Positions 36,927 through 49,219 of a stretch of 64,000 nucleotides of DNA are shown here, piece by piece (position 1 is the stretch's first letter; each line of letters begins with the position of its first letter). The notes under the pieces were generated by a model that was given only the letters and a program-made list of their open reading frames with translations, was not told the origin of the DNA and made no database searches. The translations under genes were made by a program, and so were the position numbers. The DNA is from Delphinapterus leucas (lineage: Eukaryota; Chordata; Mammalia; Artiodactyla; Monodontidae): positions 2,660,976 through 2,724,975 of the forward strand of contig NW_022098022.1 of the NCBI RefSeq assembly GCF_002288925.2, written 5' to 3'.

Positions 36927-37206
36927 GTACACACACACAGACACACACGTACAAACACAAACACGCACGCACACACACGCGCGTGCACACACGCACACAC
37001 AGACTCAGACACGCACGCACACAGACACACGCGCACAGAAACACGCACAAAGACACGCACACAGACATGCACACACACGCACACACACACAGACACACAT
37101 GCACACAGACACGCGCACACACACACACGCACACGCGCACAGACATGCATACATGCGCACACACAGACACACACACACACCACACACACACACACACGCA
37201 CACGCG
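36927..37206. repeat. Large degenerate CA/CG microsatellite
   Basis: About 280 bases of alternating purine-pyrimidine ACAC with frequent CG and AG interruptions (acacgcacgcacacacacgc; acacacagacacgcgcacac). All six frames are open over long stretches because the repeat lacks stops. Those Thr/His and Cys/Val frames (for example 36925-37353 and 36871-37227) are artefacts. The alternating pattern is the kind known to favour Z-DNA. Confidence 0.95.
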
Positions 37207-37757
37207 AATATTATTTCTAATATACACATATGCATATATTTTCAGTTGAGGTGTTCTTTACTGTTCTCGGGTTTCCGTGGACACAGCAGGTTGAAGCCCC
37301 ACCCAGAATTCCTCCAGACGTGGAGACTGAGGACATCACGCATGTACCAATGAGGAACGGAACCAAGGTTAAAGGAACTTTAACCTTATTATTCAGACAC
37401 ACGGGACTTTCCAGAAGGAGCCAGGAAGGTACCAGCTAGGGCAAGGGCAAGAGGGCAGCAAGGTGGGCGGCCTGGGTTTTGTTATGCTGAGCAAGTCACG
37501 CTGGGACAGAGGTTCACACAGACAACTAGCCTCTACATGGGTTGAAATTTCTGTCAGTGCCAAGGAATGGGGAGCAGCCCAGGTGTGGAAGAAGAGGAGA
37601 GGGGAGCGCGGGGACCAAAAGCTGTCAGTGAAGTTTCCCTCCTTATTGCATAGAGTTCCTCTTAATTCACACGCACACACAAAACTAGAACAAAATAATG
37701 CTGCATTACTGAAGTTGTTATATTAAAAAAGGATACTCGACTACTTTACGATGATTT
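37207..37757. other. Moderately GC-rich unique sequence
   Basis: 37250-37660 is higher in G+C than its surroundings (for example ggtgggcggcctgggttttg). No repeat recognised and no frame with family resemblance. Confidence 0.4.
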
Positions 37758-37770
37758 CTGTCTTAATTTT

Positions 37771-37977
37771 TTTTTTTTTTTTTTTGCAGTACACGGGCCT
37801 CTCACTGTTGTGGCCTCTCCCACTGCGGAGCACAGGCTGCGGACACGCAGGCTCAGCGGCCATGGCTCACAGGCCCAGCTGCTCCGCGGCATGGGGGATC
37901 TTCCCGGACCGGGGCAGGAACCCGTGTCCCCTGCATCGGCAGGCGGACTCTCAACCACCGCGCCACCAGGGAAGCCC
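37771..37977 (-). mobile_element. CHR SINE, short form (copy 8)
   Basis: Reverse short-form element with a long T tail at the left. A perfect 13-base target duplication, ctgtcttaatttt, occurs at 37758-37770 and 37977-37989 (the first C of the right copy is shared with the element end). Confidence 0.96.
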
Positions 37978-37991
37978 TGTCTTAATTTTTT

Positions 37992-38448
37992 ATATAAGGA
38001 TGCGGGTGGGAGAATCACAGCAACTGTGACTACACATCTCCTGAGCAAAGAAAGAGAAACACATTGTTGTAACACATGGAGAAAAGACCCATAATCTAAA
38101 AACGTTTTCAAAGGCTGTCAGGCATGAAGAAACTGCACGTGGGGAGGTGTTCTAGGCCTGGAGAATGTATGTTTCTGTATACTATTTAGAGGAACATTGT
38201 AGATGGGATATTAAGTCCAAAGAGTCGCAAACATCAGAATTCATCAGAAAGAGACAAATGTGCATATTAATGCTACACTTTGAGAATGCCAGTTTATTTT
38301 TATTACCTTTGTATATCATCTGGCTTCTGTATATAAGTATAAGAATTTCTTGAATTTGTTTATGTAAAGAAATATATATATTTTAAAATATCAATGAAAG
38401 AAAGAAAATACAGAAAAATTGAAAATTAAATTAAATTTTAATTAAAAT
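37992..38448. other. AT-rich unique sequence
   Basis: No feature recognised. Confidence 0.35.
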
Positions 38449-38700
38449 TAACGGGGGGAGGGATAAATTAGGAGTTTGGGATTAACATAAACACACTACT
38501 ATCCATAAAATAGGCAACCAACAAGGACCTACTCTATAGCACAGGGAACTATACTCAATATTTTGTGATAACCTATAAGGGAAAAGAATCTGAAAAAAAT
38601 ATGTTTATCTATAGAGATATATAACTGAATCACTTTGCTGTACACCTGGAATTAACACAACACTGTAAATCAACTATACTTCAAAAAATAGTTTAAAAAA
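38449..38700 (+). mobile_element. L1 3' UTR fragment
   Basis: Reads as the 3' end of an artiodactyl/cetacean L1: 'gggataaattaggagtttgg', 'aacaaggacctactctatag', 'cacagggaactatactcaat', 'gaatcactttgctgtacacc', 'cactgtaaatcaactatact'. About 250 bases, 5'-truncated. Confidence 0.9.
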
Positions 38701-38924
38701 TTAAATATTTGCTATTATCTTTCACTTTCTATAAAATATTCCTTAAATTCTAATTTTTATGTATGACCTTCCACGATGTTTTATTTTTTAGCAGCAATGT
38801 TATTATTTTAATGTGTAGAGTGCTGTCATTCACATGTTGATAAGAACGAAGAAGAATACTATATCATACATTTAAAATTTTTTTTCTGTATATTATGTTT
38901 TGGCATCCTGAAAACCCTTCTGGC
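38701..38924. other. AT-rich unique sequence
   Basis: No feature recognised. Confidence 0.35.
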
Positions 38925-39330
38925 TAGCTAAAATGGTTAACACCTGGCCCTAGAGTGTGCCTTTCATATGCAAACCAATCCTGGGTTTATATCTCCAACT
39001 ACCTCCTTGCCTCATTCTCACACACCAAGCCAATATTTCCCCTGCTCTAAATCAGCCCAGGGCCAGGTACCAGGCAACCAGTGACTAACCATATACCCCA
39101 GAGCCCTCTGCTGTCATTCAAAGCAGCCAATCCTACACTGTTTACACTGGCCTGTCTTGCCTTTCCTGTAAAGACACCAATAAAGGCTCTGGCTTAAACC
39201 TTCTGCTGCTCCTAGCCCGTCTGCCTCTTGATGGACACTGGTGTCTTTCCCGTGGCCCTCTGTGACATGCGGTGATCCCCTCCCTGGGTCCTGGGAGCAT
39301 AATAAACTTCTTCCTTCCAAGTCTCATCTC
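38925..39330 (+). mobile_element. LTR-like sequence (probable ERV1-type solo LTR)
   Basis: C-rich sequence with 'ccaataaaggctctggctta' at 39177 and a second AATAAA-like word in 'gcataataaacttcttcctt' at 39298. Between them is a pyrimidine-rich stretch resembling LTR R/U5 layout (ctgctgctcctagcccgtct). No internal retroviral genes adjoin it, so it would be a solo LTR. Ends are not resolved and the family is not named. Confidence 0.45.
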
Positions 39331-41010
39331 ACTTCCTCCTGTGGCTACACCAACTTTATCACACTGTCTTCAACATACACAACCTTAAAACAAACACCAC
39401 TTCACACATTTGTCCATGGAATTCTATCTAGTGCCCCAGTGGTGTTAATCCATGATCCACACCAGCAAGTTTCCGAGTATCATTTAAAATAGGGATCTGC
39501 TGGATTTAATAATGTATCATTGAACTTATCAGAGACTTTGGTAGGCTGACTTTACTATGAATTTCTAAGAGATGAAAACAGAATTCATTGTTTGGCAAGT
39601 TTGCTGCTACAAATATAATTAACTTCCAGGGTCCAGTGTTCTATTTCTAGGGATGGGAGGTGAGTTGGATAGTTTTGATTTTATTCATTTCTCACTGTGG
39701 AGACAATGTAATATAAATGATGGAGGCCTAAGATTGTTTGACCCGAACACCAACTGGAGTTTTATGTCCATGTACTTGGGTTCACATTAGTCCAGTTTCA
39801 AAATATTATAAAAACCTTCTTCAGAGTGTGTCATTGAAGATATAGGTATCCTGGTTTCCTAAATGGGTTTCCAAGGTCATGGATCAGAAAATATTGATAA
39901 CATCTGTAGTAGTATAAACCATAGGCACCATTTACAAAGTACCAGTGTGGTATCCAACACTGGTTACCGACATATGGAGTCAGCACTATTTCTCTGTATC
40001 ATCAGATAGCGGTATTGCCAGGCAATGAACACACACGCAAGTTTACTGTAGCAGCACCACTGCATTTCTTTAGAAACACTGATGCAGTGTCGTCAAAGAC
40101 AGAGATTCCCACTCTCAGTAACTCTGCTCTGAGAGTGGGTGGCAAAGGCTTAGCACCTATCTTTAGAGTCCAGTCCTTTGTACCGATTTTACCTTTTCTG
40201 TTTCCTTAAAGGTTCCGAGATTGTCTACTGTCTATTACAATAGTCAGCATACTTCTTGTTTCCCCTTCCTTTCATCTAATCTCAGAGATCCTGTGAGTGA
40301 CTGGACCTGATAATAGCCTCACACGGTCTAGCATCTTCCTGGCTTCGACTGAAACATTGATTCTCAAGAATTACACTCATCCATCAGCTACAGCATTGAG
40401 ATCACAGTGTCCTACGTTCTGCATTCCTTGAGAGGGTATTCTGAAGTCATTACCACTCTTGCTGAGTCTACTTTCATACCTTAGGACTATTAACAGTGAA
40501 ACACATTGGTAAACTCTTCTTTGTTCAGTTAATTGATGCTTTCTTTCACATGCAGTTAGATTTCAGTAACTTTAGACAACATTTTCCCCACATTAAACCA
40601 TTAAGCACTAGCTCCACTATAATGGAGGGAACAGTTATACAATCCCCAAACAAAGAGTCTTATGTTGAAGCACACACAAAAAACCCACTGAACGTGCAGG
40701 CATTCTTCTATTTTTGGTATATTTTCTATACCAAACAGTCCTCCCCCCTGGTTACAACTGTAGTGGGTACCAACTCTCATTCTTGTTACTTGGGTATGCA
40801 GTGGACATGTCTTCCATGGATGTAGTAGGTTGTCTTCCAAGATGAATTTCAGCCCTCCATGTTGTGAATGTGATTTGCAAGGGATGGTTTTCACTGGCCA
40901 TCCTTACTGTGGTTGTTGATTTAGAGATGACCCAAGGTAAGCCAAGTTTATGATCTGTGTTTGATGACTATGAGAATGTCCTTTCTCCCACTAGATGTCA
41001 ACAGAGTATA
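39331..41010. other. Unique sequence with a perfect hairpin
   Basis: No gene or repeat recognised in 1.7 kb. A perfect inverted repeat with 11-base arms (cccactctcag at 40108-40118, ctgagagtggg at 40129-40139) and a 10-base loop is present. Confidence 0.4.
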
Positions 41011-41014
41011 GTAA

Positions 41015-41275
41015 TAAAAATAGCTAAAATTTATGAAGTGCTGATTATATGCCAGATACCATGTATTCCATCATGTGAATTAGCTTATTTAAATCTCAGA
41101 ACACTTCTTTGAGATAGAGTCTGTGCTTGCTCCGATAATCCGTATGTGAGAACTGAAGAACAAGGAGGTTAAATAAATGTACAAGGTCACAGGTACAATC
41201 AATGGTTGAGCTGGACTGCGAACCCAGGGAATCTGAAGCTAGGACTATGCACATGTCCAATGTACTGTCACCGTT
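41015..41275 (-). repeat. MIR SINE (reverse)
   Basis: Reverse MIR order is clear: 'tgctgattatatgccagata', 'gaattagcttatttaaatct', 'gagaactgaagaacaaggag', 'tacaaggtcacaggtacaat', 'gagctggactgcgaacccag'. Confidence 0.85.
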
Positions 41276-41339
41276 TTCTCCATGGGGAAACCATATAGGT
41301 AGTAACCTTAGAGAAGCATCAAGCTGAGAAAATCAAAGA

Positions 41340-41495
41340 TAAATGGAAGCTGAGCCCTAGTTGAACAGCGCCTAAAGGCTGCTCCAGCTCTGAACGTTTC
41401 AGTTTCACAAATAAACCCTCTCTACTGTCTAAGCCAGTTTGAATTCGACATTTCTGTTACTTGCACCTAAAAGCATCTTACCCTATCAATTCATG
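41340..41495 (+). repeat. Ancient LTR-like 3' end (MaLR-type?)
   Basis: Contains 'cacaaataaaccctctctac', then 'ctaagccagtttgaattcga', then 'tctgttacttgcacctaaaa'. This resembles the polyadenylation end of old mammalian LTRs. The family is uncertain. Confidence 0.4.
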
Positions 41496-41559
41496 CAAGG
41501 AAGATATAGTCACAAAGAGCAGATTTTACTATGTTGATTTGGTTGAGCAGAAAAGGGAG

Positions 41560-42040
41560 AGTAGAGGGCTCTGATGACATCTTTATTCTGGGTGAGCATC
41601 TGATAATCCCTGTTACAGGTTAACAGTTACTGACTTTCATCCAATTAGGATAATGACCTTCTTCTTGCCTCAGTGATTATCTGGTAATGCATCTGGAAGA
41701 GTTCAAAGTCACGGAGTGCATGGCGTTCCCTTCACTTCCATGATTTAGGGAAAGAGTAATTCAAGAGAAGATAAGGACTTGTGCTTGACATTATGGAAGT
41801 GGCTGTCTCTCCCTCTTTCTGCGTGTCAAGGAAGAGCTATGCGGCTAGCCATATTTGTCTATGGGGAAAGACACCTGAAGTCGAAGCCACCTTGGAGAAG
41901 TGCAGAACCAAAGATACTGAAAGGAAACAAAGGAGGAGGCTTCGTTTAACTCTCCTACTTTATATATTTTTGGTTACGTGAGCCATTGAATTCCCTTCAC
42001 TGTCTATGATACAGCCAGATGGGTTTTGTGGTGTCAGGCA
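41560..42040 (+). repeat. Second ancient LTR-like segment
   Basis: The end 'cgtgagccattgaattccct' with 'atacagccagatgggttttg' near 41978-42025 is a diverged relative of the end at 41.4 kb. Upstream sequence 41800-41940 has the charged, purine-rich look of old LTRs. Tentative. Confidence 0.35.
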
Positions 42041-42259
42041 ATCTTCTTTTTCTCACCTGTGTCATCTAGTTTAATTTAGTCCTTCTCCTTCTGAGTTCCA
42101 ATTTTTTGTAAGCTTAGCCTCCTATGGAAGTTGTCTCGGCGACGACAAATGAAACTGTGCATCTTGAAGATGGAGAAAGGGTCAGCGAGGTGCGGACCAT
42201 AATATCCCACCATATTATCTAAGAGATAAGGTCCCGGTTTCAGTTGATCTATTCGTGTG

Positions 42260-42720
42260 AAACAAACCCCTCTAAACCTTAGTGGCTTAAAACAGCAGCC
42301 ATTTATTACTTCTCCTAATGTTATGGGTCTTTCCGTTGCACATCACGATGCTGGTTAGGTCACGCATGCAGCTGCATTCAACTGGAAGTTGGGCTCCGCT
42401 CTTTTCCATGTGACCACTTTCCTCCTGTGAAGTTTTAGCCTCCAGGACCTCTCCCATTAGTTTTTCCTGCCAGCAGAAGTGCTTAGATTTCCTACAGCAT
42501 GAAACCAGCCCCATAAGGGAATATTTCAAGACAGCAAGCCCCAACGTGCAATTCTTATCAAGCCTCTGCTTGGATCATTCTTGATAATGCCTACCGGCCA
42601 AAGCAAGTAACATGGTCAAATCCAGAGTCAATACGTCAGGAACTCCACAGGGCATGATGGAGTGGGTGTGTAGTTCACTGGGGGTCACCACTGTCACATC
42701 TATCATAGGTAATGAGACCT
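42260..42720 (-). repeat. Ancient LTR-like repeat (reverse)
   Basis: The plus strand shows 'ccttagtggcttaaaacagc', 'agccatttattacttctcct', 'catgcagctgcattcaactg', 'gcaagccccaacgtgcaatt', 'caagcctctgcttggatcat' and 'gccaaagcaagtaacatggt'. This chain recurs as a common ancient mammalian repeat, which I take as an old LTR in reverse. The exact name is uncertain. Confidence 0.5.
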
Positions 42721-43075
42721 TTTATGTTTCCTGTTAGCATCTCCCAAAGGTTCTATCTAAAGCCAATAAACTTCTGTGCCTTTGGCTACATCAATGAAAA
42801 TGTCCCTTCAGTTATCAGAGCCACAGTATAATCAGAAATTTTCATGACTCGTGAGGGACATAGGTGGGGAAACAGAGATAAAAGCCCATTTCATCAGACC
42901 CCCTTTCTATCTGTCTCGTTTGAGTATATTTCTGTTCCTTGCAACCAAATACTCCTGGACAAAACAAATGAAAATCTTCTTTTTTTTAGAAAATGGAAAT
43001 GAATATATTATTTGGGATTTGGTAGTATATTAATTAGAATGCCTTACTCATTTCGCTGTTTAATATTAATCATGC
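42721..43075. other. Unique sequence
   Basis: No feature recognised. Confidence 0.35.
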
Positions 43076-43079
43076 TTTA

Positions 43080-43290
43080 TATCAAGTAATGTGTTAGGTG
43101 ATTTCCCATGAGCTAAATCAATGGATTTCATCATCAACTTTGCGACATAGATACCAATTTTTTTCTGTCTTTGAACATTTGAGGAAATTGGGACTTGGCA
43201 CGTTTAATAACTGATCAATGTCACATTAGTAGAACGTAGAAGAGCCAATATTTGAGGGAAGATTGGAACTGCATTTTTCTAAAATTAAAT
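43080..43290 (-). repeat. Possible MIR SINE (reverse)
   Basis: Degenerate reverse MIR order: 'atttgaggaaattgggactt', 'taactgatcaatgtcacatt', 'agtagaacgtagaagagcca'. Weakly conserved. Confidence 0.45.
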
Positions 43291-46200
43291 TACAGAAGGC
43301 GGGTAATTTGACAGACATTTTCGACTAAGATTCAATTATTACTAAAGCCTCACCCCAGCAAAAAAAAAGAAAAAGAGAAAAAAAAATGTCCACTGACCTC
43401 TGGATATGAAGTGACCTGGCCTTGACATCTGCAATCCTACTGGCCTGTGTTGACTGAAGTCCGCTGGCTGCACACGTGTGCCCTTGCTCCCTGGCAGCTC
43501 CACCGATGTCCTCTAAGAATGCCCACTTCCTGGAGGGAAGGGTTCACTGCTCCCCTTTCTCAGGCTCCACTGGCATAGCCTTTGAGTCCATTTTTTTTAT
43601 GTGCTTATTAGACAGGCCACACCCTTTTTCATCTTTGTAAAAATGAAGGTTATTTTATAAATAACTTTGGTCCCTCTCAGGGAATGTAGGTTAAGGCCAG
43701 TTCTGCCGAGTCTCTGTGTCAAGCATCTTTAAGCTTAACAATCAAGCAAGAAAGTAGGTCAGGAATTGGGGTCAGGTGTACAGGATATGACCGGCAACGC
43801 ACTGAGACCAAGGTGCAAGGTGCGGAGATAGCAGGAAACAGGAAGTGAAGTCGGAACAAAGGAAATATGAATTCACCTTCATCAAGATTGTCAACTCCAG
43901 TCAAGGACAGGGCATAGGAGAGGTAGAGGAACTGAAGAGGTCAAGGTTACAGAATATGATCTTGAAAGGCTACAGTTAGATCATGAGCAGGAATGAGTGT
44001 ATCTGAGATCGCACAGGTCCAAGGGTACTTTATTTTTAGCTTCTTTCACTATCCTTATTTCCCACAGGGACAATAATTTCCTACATCAATTATTAAAGGT
44101 GAAATATTGCTATAATAATTTGGTTTAAATGTTTATCCCCCTCACGAAAATTTGTACTGCCTTTTGCTGTCTTTCCGGAGAAATAACTGAATCATTTGAT
44201 TTTCACGACAAAAAAAAACCGATACATGTCCGTAGTGACCACGTATTCATCTCAGCATTTACTTGCATATCTGTAACATTTCATTTTTAAATATATAGCA
44301 CAGTGGGGAAAGAAGCAGAATGTGTTTCTTATTGGTGTGAAGAAGACAGAATGAAATCTTCAGTGTTTTATCTCACAAATGACCTTATAAATGTACTTAT
44401 ACTTTTACTTTTGAATGTAACTTTAACTATATAATATGTTAAGAACATTTATATAAATGTTTTTCACCTTAAGGAGGCTCCTTATCCAGGATTCAAATAT
44501 CCATAAGTATTACCAAACAAATATGACATCTTTATTCTTAATCCAATATTGTTTGTTTTTAGGGGACTTGTTCTAAACAGAAGTATCTCTCCTGTGTAGT
44601 TAGATTAATCAGGATGTTATTTTGTATTGCCTAGAGCAGTGTGTTTACTGATTGGATAATTTGTCTTCCCCATCACAGTAATAGTGGACGGAATCAGTAC
44701 ACTTGCCATGAAGAAGTTGGTTTCTGCCTGCGCTCAGGGAAAATCTGACTACTTCTATGAGATTAATATCCATTTGAAAGTAAATTATTCCTATAATCAT
44801 CAACAGAACCTAAAAGCCTGGTAGGCCTTCCCGAGGGAATTACTATTGCAGTGAGAAGAGAGGGGAGTGGCAGGAGGGCTGGGGAGACATCTGAAGGGGG
44901 TGACGAGGGAGGAAATCTGGGAGGTGGCATGCCTTCCCTTCATGCCCGAGCATCATTCTGCTTATAAATTGGGAGACAGAACTAAATCATTACGATAGCA
45001 TTGGCATATGGCTTAATGCTTCAGAATGGCATTGTGCAATGAAGATCACACACAAATGTGCTCTACAGGGCTGCTGTGAGTGGAAAAGAAAATACCAGGA
45101 CTGTGTGCACTGCTTCGGTAAAGCCAAGTATTTGCAACTCTTCTACGTCTGAAGTCAAAAGTTCAGCAAGTGTGGCTTTCTGCCGTGATCACTACTGGGC
45201 ATAACTAACTGCTACTGAATCACAGAAAAGGCCATTTTATGTCCATATCTCTATATGAATGTCTTGTCCGATACACACACACAGATACATATCTGCATAT
45301 ATGCTACAAATTACTTCCTTTTCACTTTTCACTTATTAGCCATTATAATATTTTAGCACAGTCCTTTTACACATGACACGAAGAAAGAATGGATTTCTTT
45401 TCAGATGTAGGAGTATTGGTGGCAGAACCTCTCAGACTGAGTAATTCTTGTCTTTTAAAATTCTAATATTTCTCTTCATAGCTGCAGGCTCTTGCTATCT
45501 CAACAGTTCCCTCATTTTATGACTTGCAAAATAACTCTAGAGAAAAAGAAAATAAAAGTGCCTTCGTTTCAGTTCTGTTTTTCGTCTTTGTCTTTGCATC
45601 CAGTTTTACCACCCGCTATTCTCACCACAGAAATAAAAACATGGAAACACAATAAAATGCAAAAGTCATCTCTATGAACCATAAGGTCTCCTTTAACGCC
45701 CTCTCCAATCAGAAGGATTCCTGCCCATCTGACAATTTATAATGTAGGCTGATGAAGGAAGTACTCCTCTGTCACTAGTAATCCTTTCTTTATTGCTTTT
45801 TTTTATTAATGACTGTTAATAATTAGAAAAGTATAGATTACCTTTCTATTATAGTCATTTCTATTTGTATTTTCAGATGTGGCCCCTTGTTATACAGGAC
45901 TCAGACATTTATATGATCTTGTCCTCCAAAAGAGATGACGGGTACTCATCTTAAAAGAAAAGAGGTGGTCGTCTTAGACATTTCTCTTTTAGACCTCCTG
46001 ATTTCATATTCATGACTATTTAACTTATTTAAAGATAAAATGTTAACATGATTCAACAGACCTAAAATGTTTTCATGAGCATCTTTGACAGTGTCTGTTC
46101 CTTATCTTCACTGGAACTCCTTTAAAGCATATTTTCAGAGCTTTTTATTGCAAACGCCTTTTCTTCGGGATTTCTATGAACTAATAACGATTCTTCCCCA

Positions 46201-46760
46201 ACTAATACAAAAGAAAAATACTACTGGACTTTCGATCAATGGATCAGCCTATCACTTAGTATGCACAAAGTTCTCCTTTTAGTTTTGCCTGAAATTAGGT
46301 AATTTCCTTTTTTATAATAATGGCTTTAAAGAAGAAAGTAGGATCAGTTGTCCTCTCCAGCTAATAGCAACTGAAGTTTATATATTAACTAGGATCTTTT
46401 ACCACATGAATAAGTATGTTTTTCTCTTCCTAACTTTGCATATGAAACTCTCTGCTGACCAAATGTTTGCTCAACTGCATACCTCCTTTCTTTATTACAA
46501 CAGAAGAACCATAGCAGTTGTAATGATTGACCTGTTTTCCATGGTTGGTTACAGTGTTTCAAGCTATGCCCTATATATTCTTCGGCATTAGTTTTGTTAT
46601 TTGTTTGTTTGTACCGATCTATGCATGTGATTCCTGTAGCCCTGCTCACAAATCATCTTTCTAACTCTTCCTTTCTTCAAATACATATTAACTGAAAGGC
46701 ACTCACTATACCAGCTCTTCACAGAAAAAAGAAATGTTGATACAATGACTAAAATCAAGA
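43291..46760. other. Unique sequence, 3.5 kb
   Basis: No named repeat over a long stretch. 44500-45240 is repeat-free with intermediate GC and homeodomain-like words (gttagattaatcagg at 44599; attggataatttgtc at 44651) and may be a second conserved non-coding segment. Purine-rich block near 44850-44930. Confidence 0.35.
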
Positions 46761-46764
46761 TTCT

Positions 46765-46990
46765 TCCAGGTAATAGTCACTGAGGGCACGGTAGCTATCA
46801 TATCCCAGGTACTGTATTAGTTACTTCACAGGTATTATCTTCATTCTTCATAAGATTCTATAAGGTCGACATTAGTTCCATTTTATAGTTGCAGAATCTA
46901 ATGAGAGGTATTTTATTACACTTTGCTAAGTCTATAGAGTAACTGAGAGAGACGGACTTTGGACTCATTTTATCCTTGACACCAAACTCA
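46765..46990 (-). repeat. MIR SINE (reverse)
   Basis: Reverse MIR order: 'caggtactgtattagttact', 'cacaggtattatcttcattc', 'ccattttatagttgcagaat'. Diverged. Confidence 0.65.
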
Positions 46991-47625
46991 ACGGCCCCTT
47001 CCAATCCTCAGATAGAGAATTCTATGAATAAGATGATTTCAAAAAAAAAAAAAAAAACACACAAGGAAAGTTACAAATAGTATTAGTAAGCAAAGATAGC
47101 ACAAGAGAAGAATGCTATGGGGAGGCAAAGGAAAATGAGCTTAATTCTCATTAGAGGGAGAGAAAAAGGTATCTGCGAAAATATAGTTTTTAAGAAGTAC
47201 CTTGAAAAATATGATGGTAGTGACTATGGGAGGATAGGACAGCAGTTCAAGGGTCGAGTAAATTATGATTTAAAATAAAAGAGAAGAAAATACTGGTGAC
47301 TAAAGAGCAATCTTGTTTTGTAAAAACATGGACACCAATAACCTTAGTATTAGTTTACCCTGAGTAAAATCGTTTATACACTGGTGTATAAATAAAATAC
47401 AAAATAAAATATAAATAAATAAAAATAAAAAAGATTTCTCTTGGGTTCACAATATTTTCCCTTTAGAAAAGTAACTTTCTTTACAAGAATATCCCCGCAT
47501 CTTCCTCTAGTCTCCTTTATAGAACTATGTACTCCTGTACACCTTATACCATTTGGTATTCTCAGTCATTGTTCTATGGGGCACATAACTTGAGAAAGGA
47601 AACTAAGATTACAAATCATCTAATG
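46991..47625. other. Unique sequence with A tract and AAAT-rich run
   Basis: An A tract at 47040-47057 and an (AAAT)-rich run at 47385-47433 could be tails of unrecognised old insertions. Confidence 0.4.
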
Positions 47626-47629
47626 TATG

Positions 47630-47790
47630 TGGAAAGATCTTCAAAATTGCTTTCTTATTTAATTTACAAATTACTCTAAGAGAAAAGCATTATTAATCCA
47701 ATTTTGCAGTCTGACACTGAGTTGCTAAGGACAGTCAGGAAGTGGTAAAATTAAAATTTGAACCCAAGTCTACCTGACTCTGCTGCACCC
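47630..47790 (-). repeat. MIR SINE (reverse)
   Basis: Reverse MIR words: 'attaatccaattttgcagtc', 'gctaaggacagtcaggaagt', 'tttgaacccaagtctacctg'. Confidence 0.7.
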
Positions 47791-48800
47791 AAAGGCTCAA
47801 AGTAGAAGAGTTTTAAGAAACATCTGGCCATTAGTGGCATCCAGAACTACTTGAATATTAAGAAGAATACGGAAGAAGAGAAGGTATATTAGAAGGGAAG
47901 TTTCCAGAATGAAAGAGTGAGCAGGTCTCAGGAAGTAGAGAGAGTGAATGTAATCTGAAAAGTTGTCAGGAACAGACAGGGATATCTTTGGGGAGAAACA
48001 GAAGTTATGAAAAACATTTCTATTTTTATTCCTTTGGTGTTGAGAAATACTTAATATTTTTGGAGGCACAAGCCAAGAAGCCAGTGGTGACAGATTGGAG
48101 ATTTGAGTAGAAGTAATAACTGCTATACTTCTGTGCCTTATATTAGTTCGTGTTCTTTCGAAGAGAAACAGAGTTGTAGCTAATCTATAGTATGCACTGG
48201 ACCTTCAAGGGCTCTTTGATTCGGGACTGACCAAGCAGCAGATATAGAAGGAAAGAGGAGACAGACAGAAGTAGAGAAAATGAGAAACCAGGTGGGTCAG
48301 GTCCTGAAGGGTGGAGGAGAGGATTACTTCCTGGCAGTATCTCATTCAGTTTCCAACAGACCTTGCAGTAGCTCAGCTCCTATGACAGCACACAATGTCG
48401 TCTGTTGCCAAATGCCTCCTTAAAGTTAAGTCTTCTCTACTTGAGTTCATTTTATGGATTTTTTTGTTTCTTGAAACAAAGGATTGTGGAATAAAATAGG
48501 CATAAAATTCACATCTCATGTAACATTTAGTGAAGTATATTTCAGAAGAAAAACATGAAGTTGCAATACAAGGTCATATGGTAGATTACATGTCTTTCCT
48601 CATTTCTCTGAGAAAAGAAGATAAAGCAACAAAAAGGCAAAGGTAATGAATGAGGGTAGAAAAAATCATGGGGTGTGAGGATGGGATTTGGAGAATACAT
48701 AGAGATGGAACAAAGTACATACATCTAAAAAAAGAAAAAGGACTGTACATGAGGAGTGTTGGCAACAATTTATCCCCTTTACCTCCAGGGAGGATTTAGT
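47791..48800. other. Unique sequence
   Basis: No gene or named repeat. Purine-rich patches at 48230-48310. Confidence 0.35.
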
Positions 48801-48823
48801 GAAACAAAACTGCTCGTTAGACT

Positions 48824-49219
48824 GTGCTTCCCATGATGCTGCAGATAAGGGCAGCTCTGCTTTACATGACTTGTACAGGCACTTGGTTCACATTTTTAAC
48901 AGGGTTATCCTCCTATAACATCATTTCACTACCAATATTATTAACCATTGTGGCATCACTGCTCTTGGTACATAATGGATACCCAGCATCCATTTCCTAT
49001 CCTAATATAACCCAAATGAACCCAAATTGTTCCCAGGGTAATAACTATCCTTTGTGCAATCCTGACGAAGAAGTGGTTCCTAGAATTCCTCTCCACTACA
49101 GAAGACTTGGGGGCCAGATTTTTCTTTTGATATTGCATGTGTATGTGACCTCAACTTGGCAAGTTAATGCTCTCACCTGGAGCTCTGAATGTCAAGCAGT
49201 GACCATGGACAAAAGATAG
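48824..49219 (+). other. Unassigned 131-codon open frame
   Basis: The longest open frame outside recognised repeats. The translation starts with a hydrophobic stretch (IISLPILLTIVASLLLV at about residues 33-49) followed by a Cys- and Asn-containing polar segment (NPNCSQGNNYPLCNPDEE). I recognise no family. There is no Kozak context, no splice evidence, and the downstream region has no companion frame. It is in the range expected by chance or could be a decayed element such as an old retroviral remnant. Confidence 0.15.

Noticed and set aside
36871..37353. Several long overlapping open frames rich in Thr/His or Cys/Val
   Set aside because: They are translations of the CA/CG microsatellite, which has no stop codons in most frames.
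37463..37726. 87-codon frame in GC-rich DNA
   Set aside because: No start context, splice signal or family match. Length expected by chance at this GC.
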